DNA from: Morinoia aosen
Taxonomy: Eukaryota > Arthropoda > Malacostraca > Amphipoda > Talitridae
DNA length: 64,000 nt
Assembly (NCBI GenBank): GCA_030386875.1
Contig: CM059559.1
Span: forward strand, 68,276,392-68,340,391
Reading direction: 5' to 3'
Part shown: in pieces, positions 23,446 to 33,629 of the stretch
Layout of the letters: every line of letters starts with the position of its first letter
Numbering within the stretch: position 1 is the stretch's first letter
The notes under the pieces: generated by a model
What the model saw: the letters and a program-made list of their open reading frames with translations, nothing else
Told to the model about the DNA's origin: nothing
Database searches by the model: none
Translations under genes and position numbers: made by a program

Positions 23446-25825
23446 AAAATTTTAATGTATATATTGACAAAAAACGTTAGAGAACTGATTTACGCAGTAA
23501 AAAACATAGGAAGTGATAATAATGCAAATAGCATAAACAATGATTCGATATCATGTACATGTAAAATGTCATGTTTTCAACCCACAAAGTTCAGTATCTT
23601 TATTGCTTTCATGAATTAACAAGCTCTATTTAAACTAAATAAGCCAGCCAGAGGATGCATTTTATGTCTTTCCTCTCCGTTTTTTGCAAGCAGCAAACTA
23701 GACCGTCATAGTACCTATGTATGTTCATCAATTGCAGACATTCTGCACCATATTTCAGAGATGATGGGATTTTTCTTCTAATATGAAACCCTTATAGGAC
23801 ATTCATATTTTATTTCGTATTCACGTCCAAAAATGCTCTTGTTGGGCTAGTGTAGTGCAAATTATCATATCATCTCTTACGCTCTAGAGTATATTATAAC
23901 AACCGCACCTAAGCCTCACGTATTTCTGGAAATATTCTGTACTTAATTGGGAACCGTTGTAGAACAATCGTTTCCATGTTTCTGACACAGGCAGACTGTT
24001 TTGTGCCACGATTTTTTGTGCAGAAATATCATGAAATTCATACCGGGATAAAAGATATTTTCTCCGAGTCCCTCGATTGGAATGCTAGTTTATACTGACT
24101 AGTTTACGCTGATATTTGCGCACATGCTTACTTGTGTATATGTGTACGTGTGCACGCTATGTGTGCGTAGATAGGTGAATGTGTCACTTCGTAATACTCC
24201 ATTCAACTTCATTATTGTAAAGCATTTTTAAACAAATATATATATATATTTGTCATGCGATCACTCAATATGATAATTAAGACGCTTATCAACCAATGAT
24301 CATTTCTTTACAATATTTAATTAAACACCGTTACAATATTTCATTAGATATTATAAGCAGCAACACACACTGAAAAAGTTGTCACGAATTTCTTTTTCTC
24401 ATTATCCTATATTTCAGTACATCGCACAGCATTTTTGTAGAACGCATATGTATTGTGATTGTCTCGGTGCATAGATATGTGTTTGAGAATGTGTGCGTGT
24501 TAGGTGCACGTGCGTAGGTATGTATGTGGATGTATATGTGTATATATTTACAAGTACATATGCACATATGTGTGTACTAAACTGACAACTAGCAGTTTAA
24601 CTAGAGATACCGGTCTTTTTTTTCTGTTCACTCTCAACTTGCAACATTACCTAATTCGTCATCTCTTTATTATTGTAAAGCATTCACGTAAACTATATTT
24701 TTTTGTGTGATCATCCATATATACTTAAATAAAATGCTTATCAACTAATGACCGTTATGCAAAAATTTTTAATTGGAAATTCAAAACTTGTAATTTTCGT
24801 GGTCCTCATGCTTATACATATATATTATTTCATGCTTCCCTGAATTGACATTTTTAAACATCTGCCGAAACAAGCAATTCTGATATTATTTCCTGGCGTC
24901 ACGAATTTCAAAGTTTTATGTCATGTACATGTAAACTGTCAAAAGTGTTCTCACCCCACAATGGAAATGCATCGTCTATGAAATTGTGTTGTGTCTTATA
25001 ATTGTCATTAGATGTATCATCAAATGTAGATTAAGCGACATTATGAGTACATGTGTCAATTCGACCATTCACATGGGTATTACAATACTCATGTGTGCAT
25101 CACCTAAGTGTATCAACTTAAAGATATTTTAAAAAACAATGATGGTACTATCTTTTTTGCACCATCTTTAATGGAAATATACTACTTTTCTTTTTCTTTT
25201 CTTTTCTTTTCAATTCGAGGCGGCATGTTGCCCTACGGAACACATCTCTCATGATCGAACAACTCTACCAGAAAATAAATTAGTTACCAATTCATTTCAG
25301 AATAAATCACAACACATGAAAGCGAATTTGCCCAAATTGAAATGAATGAATAACATCGAAAACAAATTATGAATGCATTCTCTTCTTGTGGAATTTGAAC
25401 TCACTTTTATCATTCAATCTTACGATGATACATTTGATAAAATTAGTTTGAGCGTCAACTGTTACGAAATTTAGATGTCTTCGTCAACTGGTTTAGTGTG
25501 ATTTAAACCATTTTTGGGAGTCAGGTTAGACTCCCACGAACGATGTCAGCATTACCTGTTGAGCATTAGCCCTATGAGAGGAGTGGTCTCTGCTAGGCTT
25601 AAAGGAGCTTTTAAAAAGATATTCGTTTGAGTTAGAGTAATTTGGGTTCAGAAACTTGACTTTCTGAACACAAATCTGTGGTCAGTTACTGCCAGCACGC
25701 CGAAATTTTCCTATACAGCTTACTCTATGAATGTACAAAATTGCATCGTTTAGCCGTAGGCAATGAGACATATTGACTGATTATGAAAATATTAGTTAAC
25801 TATGATACAATTGCCGTGAACACAC
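23446..25825 (+). repeat. A2 segment, copy III, interrupted
   Basis: A2 is continuous with copies I and II across 23446-23545 and 25212-25825, ending at the short satA. Confidence 0.8.
23546..25211. other. 1.67-kb insertion in A2, partly LTR-related
   Basis: The interior includes two diverged copies of a sequence also present in the LTRs at 57780-58050: shared gcttatcaactaatgaccgt or gcttattgactaatgaccg, ttattgtaaagcatt and gcgaaacaagcg or ccgaaacaagca. It also carries GT/TA-rich microsatellites (24120-24175, 24470-24575) and ends in a (TTTTC)n stretch (25186-25210). No gene is supported. Confidence 0.5.
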
Positions 25826-26072
25826 TGCAGACGCAGTAACTAGTGGCAGACAACAACACCTGCAGCATAGTAACTAGTGACAAACACCCACCGGTCCAGG
25901 ACGCACCACCAAGAAGAAACGCTCTTACCTGGCTAGAGCACATGAGAGTAGCCGATATCTGCTCACCAAAATTATTGACATCACGCATAATTATAGATAT
26001 CTGACAAGCGGCTCATCTGAATTTGGTCATTCGAAATTGACATCATCAAATTGATGGGTCCTGTCCGACGTT
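25826..26072 (+). repeat. Short satA plus unit C, copy III
   Basis: About one and a half inverted satA units followed by unit C, near-identical to copy II in reverse, joined to satB by gggtcctgtccgacgttg. Confidence 0.88.
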
Positions 26073-26571
26073 GTGTTACACCAGCACCGTACCTACACCA
26101 GCACCGTACCTACACCAGCACCATACCTACACCAGCACCGTACCTACACCAGCACCGTACCTACACCAGCACCGTACCTACACCAGCACCGTACCTACAC
26201 CAGCACCGTACCTACACCAGCACCGTACCTACACCAGCACCGTACCTACACCAACACCATACCTACACCAGCACCGTACCTACACCAGCACCGTACCTAC
26301 ACCAGCACCGTACCTACACCAGCACCGTACCTACACCAACACCATACCTACACCAGTACCGTACCTACACCAGCACCGTACCTACACCAGCACCATACCT
26401 ACACCAGCACCGTACCTACACCAGCACCGTACCTACACCAGCACCGTACCTACACCAGCACCGTACCTACACCAGCACCGTACCTACACCAGCACCGTAC
26501 CTACACCAGCACCGTACCTACACCAACACCATACCTACACCAGCACCGTACCTACACCAGCACCATAAGAA
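26073..26571 (+). repeat. satB array
   Basis: About 29 copies of caccagcaccgtaccta with a few acaccaacaccatacc variants. All forward frames are open for the reason given at 7788. Confidence 0.95.
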
Positions 26572-26667
26572 AAAGAAAAAAGAAAAAACGTTTATTTTCA
26601 AGTTGCCACATGAGATACATGCCAACATATTGGCTTTTAAAAGTTTCTTAATACAGGACATCCTAAA

Positions 26668-27072
26668 ACAAAAGTTCCATACGAGGAGTACTAATTGACA
26701 AACCATCCGAGGTGTACAAGCAGATAAGCCATACGTGGCATAATAACAGACAAACTATACGAGGTATACAAACAGATAGACCATACGAGGCATATTAATT
26801 GACAAAATATACGAGGCGTACTAATAGACTAACCATATGTGGTGTACTAATAGTCTAACAAAAGTTCTATACTAGGAGTACTAATTGACAAACCATCCGA
26901 GGTGTACAAATAGATAAGCCATACGAGGCATAATAATAGGCAAACTATACGAGGCATACTAATAGACAAACTATCAGAAGTGTAAAAATAGATAGACCAT
27001 ACGAGGCATATTAATAGACAAAATATACGATTCGTACTAATAGACAAACCATACGTGGCGTGCTAAAAGTCT
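26668..27072 (+). repeat. 26-bp minisatellite with ~190-bp higher-order period
   Basis: About 15 imperfect 26-bp units containing tagaccatacgaggcatatt. The block starting aaaagttccatacgaggagt (26668) recurs at about 26859, so seven-unit blocks were duplicated. Confidence 0.88.
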
Positions 27073-27142
27073 AACTCTTTCAAGAGTAGTTGAATGAGAA
27101 ATGAAAAATATCATCTCTTGGATATTTTATGTTCCAAGAGAT

Positions 27143-27270
27143 TCCGGTATAGCGTCCCTTGTCTTCTTCTTCCTACTTCGATAATTTCAACTAAGAACTT
27201 GAAAGTTTCGAAGAATTCTTTAGTATAAGGTCATCGAAGTAGGAAAAATACAAAAAACGCTATACCGGAG
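27143..27270. mobile_element. Small inverted-repeat element or hairpin
   Basis: ttccggtatagcgt at the left is inverted at the right (acgctataccgga), and an inner pair ttcctacttcgat / atcgaagtaggaa forms a second stem. About 128 bp in all, MITE-like. No clear target duplication. Confidence 0.5.
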
Positions 27271-27280
27271 CAGATTCAAA

Positions 27281-27846
27281 CACCATCGTGAATGACAATA
27301 AATTAGTTAGCCTTGAAAATTCTGGGACGAGTTCCGATTAATTTTGTGGGAATGTAACAGAATATGCTTATTTAATTGATGGAAACGAACTTTTTCAGCC
27401 TCACAAAGGTTAGAATTTTGGAATAATCGATATAATAAAACAGTGTCAAGTTAATATTTTCATTGATCAAATGAATATTCGGCAACTAGACTAGAATCGA
27501 GCATTCGCGCGGTACTGATTAGGAAAACTGAAACCAGACATAAAAGATTTAAATACTTTTTACAGCCGCTCGCGGTGCTTCATACTGTCCACACTCTGTA
27601 CGTCACGTATGGTTGTGCAGTAAATATTACATTCTGAATTGCACAGTATTCATAAGAATATCTGCAAGGGTTGAGTTACGTTATGTCATCTGAGATAACT
27701 GACTTCCAAGCACACACCTGAAATCAGTTTTTGTAAGCACGCCGCCATTTTTACTAAGCAGCTTACTGCCTGAATATACAAAATTGCTTCGTTTAGCCGC
27801 AGGTAATGAGACATTAGCTGATGATGGTGGGGACATTGCTGTGAAC
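27281..27846 (-). repeat. Arm A1 inverted, truncated, copy III
   Basis: Begins at the ataaattagttagcc landmark and lacks the innermost part of A1, including the acatttacataaatgtaaat palindrome. Confidence 0.88.
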
Positions 27847-28541
27847 ACATCTGCAGACGCAGTAACTAGTGGCAGACAACACCTGCAGACGCAGTAACTA
27901 GTGGTAGACAACACCTGCAGACGCAGTAACTAGTGGCAGACAATAACACCAGCAGACGCAGTAACTAGTGGCAGACAACAACACCTGCAGACGCAGTAAC
28001 TAGTGGCAAACAACAACACCTGCAGACGCAGTAACTAGTGGCAGACAACATCTGCAGACGCAGTAACTAGTGGCAGACAACAACACCTGCAGACGCAGTA
28101 ACTAGTAGCAGACAACAACACCTGCAGACGTAGTAACTAGTGGCAGACAACACCTGCAGACACAGTAACTAGGAGCAGACAACAACACCTACAGACGCAG
28201 TAACTAGTGGCAGACAAAATCACAAGCAGACGCAGTAACTAGTGGCAGACAACACCTGCAGACGCAGTAACTAGGGGCAGACAATAACACCAGCAGACGC
28301 AGTAACTAGTGGCAGACAACAACACCTGCAGACGCAGTAACTAGTGGCAAACAACAACACCTGCAGACGCAGTAACTAGTGGCAGACAACATCTGCAGAC
28401 GCAGTAACTAGTGGCAGACAACAACACCTGCAGACGCAGTAACTAGTGGCAGACAACAACACCTGCAGACGTAGTAACTAGTGGCAGACAACACCTGCAG
28501 ACACAGTAACTAGGGGCAGACAACAACACCACAGACGGAGT
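27847..28541 (-). repeat. satA array, right end of copy III
   Basis: About 20 inverted units. A block of about ten units recurs at ~341 bp (caataacaccagcagacgc near 27942 and near 28283). Confidence 0.93.
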
Positions 28542-28544
28542 ATT

Positions 28545-28690
28545 TAGGATACTTCTTCAACTTCAGGTTACCCCCAAAAAAAAATCGCATGGGGCTACGT
28601 CCGAGGGTTGGAGTCAGTTGAGATCCCCATCCGAAATATAAACCTCCCAGGAAACGTTTGCCTCAAAAATTCATGATAATGCCTGATTAG
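28545..28690 (-). pseudogene. Mariner-like transposase fragment (minus strand)
   Basis: Minus-strand frames contain FPGRFIFRMG, then TDSNPRT and, after a frame change, a stretch near PHAIFFWG. Together these match the FPGR ... WPPRSPDLTPCDFFLWG region that carries the third catalytic residue in mariner-type transposases. It contains stops and frameshifts. It stops at the satA end of copy III and joins an opposite-strand fragment on its other side. Confidence 0.6.
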
Positions 28691-28895
28691 CGCGATGTAA
28701 GTTTTTTCTTTGGGATTACATGAAGTCGAAGGAGTTTTGCCATCGTCCCAGCATCCTGGAACACCTACAGAATAATGTTGAGGCTGAAATTGCAAGAATA
28801 CCAGAGAACATGCTTGAAAGAGACCATGAGAATTTCAGAAAACGTCTGCAGCAGTGTGTGGATTGTGAAGGTAGACATTTGCGAGATACAGTTTA
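28691..28895 (+). pseudogene. Mariner-like transposase C-terminal fragment (plus strand)
   Basis: One open plus-strand frame reads KFFLWDYMKSKEF, then an IARIPENML block, FRKRLQQCVD and GRHLRDTV before a TAA. This is the C-terminal signature of mariner-like transposases (FFLWGYLKSKVY ... F..RL..C....G.HL.d..). The catalytic Asp position is altered (ARCKFF instead of the usual PCDFF). It joins the minus-strand fragment head to head. Confidence 0.7.
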
Positions 28896-29059
28896 AACTG
28901 TGTAACTGGAAACGTCCATTATTGTCCAATATGAGAAACTTATGTTTTTATTTAATAATTTTTTTTTCATTCCCAAATCAGCAATTTAACCACGCTTATT
29001 CCTGTACAAAACCTAAAACATACATAAGAAGCGAAAATAATGTTGCTTCTTGTACTACG

Positions 29060-30720
29060 CAGCTTTCTCATGATCGAATCCCTCAACCAAAAAAATAGTT
29101 ATTGAGAGCATTGTTTCCGTTGTCGTGAATATAATTTGTTTAGAAATTTGCACGATTTGTTATGAATGACAAATATTTAAAACAAATCATAGGTTCATAA
29201 TCTATTTTTTAAATTTGAACTTCGATAACTACAGCATCTTTCGATCATATCATTCAATTTCATGATAATACCCAGGTAACAAGAAATTATTAGGCCAATA
29301 TTGGGTTGATAATTTTTTATTGACCTGATATTGGAATCTTGGATTACAATATCAAGCTAATAACAAGACAATATCGAACAAATATATATTTATTTATGAA
29401 ATCAACTTGTTATTGGGACAATGTAGTAAATAATTTTATTTCTAATGTTAAACTAACAGTGTATATATCTATGCACGATATTCATATAAGCGGAAACTAT
29501 CTCATAATAATTAAAAAATCTCGCAATTTAATAAAATTTGTTAAAATATAAATTATTAATGACCAAATATTGGGTTGATATTGTACGCAAATAATACGGA
29601 GTAATTTGTTTAAGGAAACACCTCAATATCAAGTCAATAGTGACACATTAATTAGCTGATACTGGGTTAAAAATAAGTTATTATTGGGACAATATATTCT
29701 ACCAATATCCACTTGATGTCAGAAAATAAGTATGGAGCCTGTAGTACCCTACCTCAGTTACCCCTCAAATTCAGTTCTACTCCTTTGTGTTCAGTAATAC
29801 TAATACGTGTGAATGTAAAATTTTCAACGAGCAGAGTGACTAAAGTTAAAAAATGTATGACCTATAGGAAGTAAAAGAGAAGTTCGACCTTACAAATAAG
29901 GTCGCTTATTCACTCCCGCAAGTGGAACTCGTACGCTAAAGCAGCAACACCTCTATGCCTTACATGTCAATATCTTTCAAAGGAACAGCTCAATATGAAG
30001 TCCATATTAACGCAACAATTAGCATTGGGGTAGTGAAATTATCACCATATGTTTTACAAATATCAACCTATAAGGAATTGAATATTAAGCCAATGTTATT
30101 GTACGGAACACTTCATAATCAAGTCAATATTGACACAATAATTAGTTGATATTGGGTTGATGATAATATTGTTATTGGGCCAATAAATTTTTCTAATTTC
30201 AACCGAATTTTCCTAAATAAGGTATTGCCCCAAAGTTCATTTTGAATATCCAGTCAATATTGAGACTGTATATTGGCTCAATATTAGGTCAACAAATTTT
30301 GCTACCTGGGTTCATTTGGTGACTTTTTTCTCTGCGTCAACGTTAGCACTAAATGACTAATGTAAAGTGTCAAAAAGAAAACAATTAATTTAAATTGATT
30401 ATAGTGCGCCAAATTTGACTTATACGAAAAACGAAGGATGCATCACTGGTCGAGTAACAGACGCGCGAGAGTAGTGGTCTTTGCTAAGTTTAGAAGAGCT
30501 ATTTAAAAAAAATCTGGCGAGTCGAATTATTTTGAGTTGAAAGTCTTGATTTTCAAAGCAGAAACCTGTGATTAGTTACTGATAGCACGCCTTTATTTTT
30601 TCGTATGCATCTTGGTCCCATTTAAAATTGCATCATTTAGTCATCATGGTGGGGATAATTGTTAGTTAACAACTATACCACAATTGCCGTGAACACAACA
30701 CATGCAGTACACACTGCCCA
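29060..30720 (+). repeat. Diverged A2 copy carrying the CCCAGGTA element
   Basis: 29060-29270 and 30311-30720 match A2 at low identity, in order (tctcatgatcgaatcc, agagtagtggtctttgcta, gttactgatagcacgcc, attgccgtgaacacaaca). It shows that the A2 family is older than the three organised copies. It lies outside copy III. Confidence 0.65.
29271..30310 (+). mobile_element. CCCAGGTA element, copy 2 (1,040 bp)
   Basis: Same ends (CCCAGGTAAC ... CTACCTGGG) and near-identical interior to 6590-7634. Against A2 of copy III (gatgatacatttg) the occupied site reads gataata, element, ttcatttg, again giving the element plus TT with no larger duplication. Confidence 0.8.
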
Positions 30721-31539
30721 TTACGACACTATACCAACTCAAGGGATTCGAATATTGTATCTACGGCAGTAAACGCCCTCTCGGAGTTGTGAATTCAGGT
30801 GCTTAATCTGAGATTGGCTCTGTTTGAATAGGAGTTCTTGTACAGTTTAATTACTGCCTATCTGTTCAGTTCATAGCTGTCTTCTTATATCAGGACCCAT
30901 TAATTTTCCGACGGTTAATTTGTTTGAAAAGCTTCTTTCATCTCGCCATTTCTATGCGCACAGTGTGTACACAGATTCCCTTTTTTTAATTTCTCACTAA
31001 TTTCTTCCCTCCTCTTTTTCGAAAACCTCATTGTCGTAGCTAAGGAGGTTCAAAAACTGATCCTCTAAAATACTTCTTTTCCAGGCTTGTCCAAATAATT
31101 TTTGATCTCTTCCTAGCAATGGAAGAGATCGTGAACACAAACTTTAAGAGGTTGATTTTCTATTTTTCGCAAGCATTTCCTGTAAATTAAACTGATGATT
31201 CTCAGATCAACCAAAGCGAGTAATTCATAGAGGCCTTTTCATTGGACGTGTTCTGGATTATCAATTCTTATTTTCACACGTGGTACGAAATTATACATTA
31301 AGAAATACAACGATTCCCCAATGCCCATCTACTGCCTGGTAGTCTTGTGGTCAAGGAGCAGATAAGAAGAGCGGTGTGGGTAACTTAAGATTTCCATGCC
31401 TTACATAGGCGACCCCGTTTCCAGTGATGCCACCTGCGACTACTTATGTAGAATAAAGCGTTATTTAAGTGCCATCAAATTCCTAGAGTGCAAGGAGGGA
31501 GGGAAGTTCAATGTGCGCGAATATTCCTGTTCTTCAAAA
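30721..31539. other. Unassigned region
   Basis: No repeat or gene was recognised. Short frames near 31396-31540 lead into the SINE and are not supported as genes. Confidence 0.4.
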
Positions 31540-31822
31540 GTGCCCGCGGTGGCACATTGGTTAAGGGATCGGCCTTGCGCGTTGGAGACGAGGGTTCGTA
31601 TCCCGGCGCTGGCGCGGCGATTTTCCTCGTTGGGTATAAAGGAAAGCTCAAGCACAATACCCCACTCAACCCAGGTGTCGGAAATGGGTACCGGCTTTAC
31701 GGGGGAACCGTCATGGTGTCCTATATATAGTGTTAGTTATAAGACAATTGAAAATTCAATGCTAAGATCATATGTATCAGGCTTGATTGGAAATAAAGCA
31801 TCCCAAAGATGCCGATGTTGTT
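31540..31822 (+). mobile_element. tRNA-derived SINE, head type A
   Basis: A-box-like tggcacattggttaaggg and B-box-like gagggttcgtatcccgg at tRNA spacing, then the shared body (gttgggtataaaggaaagct, cacaataccccactcaaccc, gaaatgggtaccggc, aggcttgattggaaataaag) and a (gtt)n-rich tail. A possible short target duplication is cttcaaa (before 31540 and at about 31840). Confidence 0.9.
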
Positions 31823-32209
31823 GTTTTGTTGTTTGTTACTTCAAATGGCGCTAGTCGGCCGAGCGTGAGTGGGGGTGAGTAGGTTGAGTTATTCAGTACG
31901 GGCACCATTCTGGTGGTAAAGGATTTTTCGTTTTAACGGTCATAGGTAACGAAAACAAATCTAGTCACGTGAATTATCTGGTGTTCAAAAAAGTGTTCGA
32001 AATAACCCGTTATTTACTAGCTAACAAAACTTGTGTTCTATATGATTATATACAATACATGTTCAATCAATTACGCTCATCATTTCGTTATAAAACTCAT
32101 ACAAAAACAGATTTCATGTTTAACTACAAGATTAGAGAATTTTTATTATATCGATTATTGATAGCGTGAATGGCCAATGCAGGTTTGTATGTAATATAAT
32201 GAATATAAT
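31823..32209. other. Unassigned spacer between two SINEs
   Basis: AT-rich; no supported feature. Confidence 0.4.
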
Positions 32210-32486
32210 AATGAAGGCATCTACGGGTGTTTTATTTCCAATCAAGCCTGATACATATCACCTTGTACATTGGATTTTCAAATGCCTTATAACTAACGCC
32301 AGGACGCCATGACGCTTTTCCCCGGTTGAGACCGGTACCCATTTCAGACACCTGGGTAGAGTGGGGTATTGTGCTTGGAATTTTTCTCCTATACCCAACA
32401 GAGAAAATCGCCACTGCCAGCGCCGAGATTCGATCCCGGGTCCTTGCCGCAAGGCGGCAGAACCTCTTCCACATGGCTATGGCGGC
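32210..32486 (-). mobile_element. tRNA-derived SINE, head type B (minus strand)
   Basis: Reverse orientation, same head (gccgccatagccatgtgg) and body as the SINE at 13475, with a gggatcgaatctcgg B box. It lies about 390 bases from a type-A SINE in the opposite orientation. Confidence 0.88.
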
Positions 32487-32940
32487 ATATGTATCATCAC
32501 AGGACAGGTAATAAGCAACACAAAGTTAAACTGTTGAGCCTTTTTTCGCTACATGAGTGTAAGTAGCAAACGTAAGAAAGTCTTAGCTAAACATTACAGT
32601 AAAAGTTCCCAATACGTTACTGGGGGAGTTGACCTATGGAGCTGGTTGCTAATTAAAATAATTTGAATTATTTGTGCCGTGTCTAAATTAATTTTGACGA
32701 TGTGCCGACAGATACCTGTAAATCATGCATAGTATTACGTTTCCTTGCTTATCCTTGATACATAGAAAACGTATTTACCCGAAATGACGTATTTTTAAAT
32801 GTTGCGATAGGAATAAACTGTGACACAATTTTTCAAAATTTCAGAGCGGAAAGGTCTCAAGATCGTAATAAGCGGACAACGGAGACTTGAAAACTTATTG
32901 TTGGGATTTGTGATTACACCATAAATTTTCTGAGTTCTGC
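32487..32940. other. Unassigned spacer upstream of the LINE
   Basis: No supported feature. Confidence 0.4.
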
Positions 32941-33206
32941 CTGAGTGCCTGACACAGTCCAGTCACTCCAGTGTGCGTTGAGTCGTGTGGTGAACAGTTA
33001 AACCGTCGCAGTTTTGAGCTAGATCCGACTGCCTACAAGAGTGTTCTGTGAAGCGAGCTAGGAATTAGAGCCAGCTAGAGTTTTGAGTTGCTGAGTGTGT
33101 TGGTGTGGTGACGGGCGTCTAAAAGTGCACAAAAGTGATCGACAGGAAAATATTCAAACATTCTGCATACCGATTTCTATAATAAAAGGAAATAGTTGAT
33201 TGAGAT

Positions 33207-33629
33207 AAATGAGCATAGGTGTTAAAAAGCCGGGGGGCTCGTCAGCCTCCCGGCCAGCAAAATAAAATAGCCAACCGGCTCCTAGCAGTCTCCACAAAAA
33301 GGAGGGAGACAAGGCTCAACCTCACTTGGAGTTACCTAACTCGGCCCCAGTTTCATCGAAGTTTCAACAGAAGCGAAAGCGTACTTCTCCTCCACCGAGT
33401 TCCTCATCAAAAAGAGGACTAACAAATGAGGCAAAGATTCAACCCAGCAATAGGCAAGATAGCAACGATAGCCTAATCTCAATAGACTCCTCACCACCAG
33501 GTTTTCCTATCAGATACAGAAGATCCTGGTATAAACCAGGTTGAAAATCAGGAGAGTGCACCAAGAGGCTCAACGCAAGATCAGACGGGACAAAACAAAA
33601 GGAATACCCAAGAACCTCAGTCTGCCCAA
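33207..33629 (+). pseudogene. LINE ORF1 N-terminal region, frameshifted
   Basis: An ATG at 33207 opens about 17 codons (GVKKPGGSSASRPAK) before a TAA. The likely continuation lies in other frames: a KRKRTSPPPSSSSKRG stretch and SNRQDSNDSLISIDSSPP (33326-33544), then the frame of 33630. It is Ser/Pro/Lys-rich and low in complexity, as usual for the N-terminus of such ORF1 proteins. At least two frameshifts (about 33270 and 33510) separate it from the intact part. Confidence 0.6.

Larger units (their letters stand above)
20591..28541 (+). mobile_element. Foldback-like composite element, copy III
   Basis: The largest copy: satA (20591-22668), A1 (22669-23397), perfect central satB hairpin (23398-23445), A2 (23446-23545 and 25212-25825) split by a 1.67-kb insertion, short satA (25826-25875), unit C (25876-26072), satB (26073-26571), a private segment (26572-27280), inverted A1 lacking its innermost ~190 bases (27281-27846) and inverted satA (27847-28541). 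The outermost units on both sides contain gcccctagttactg. I could not identify a target duplication. Confidence 0.75.
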
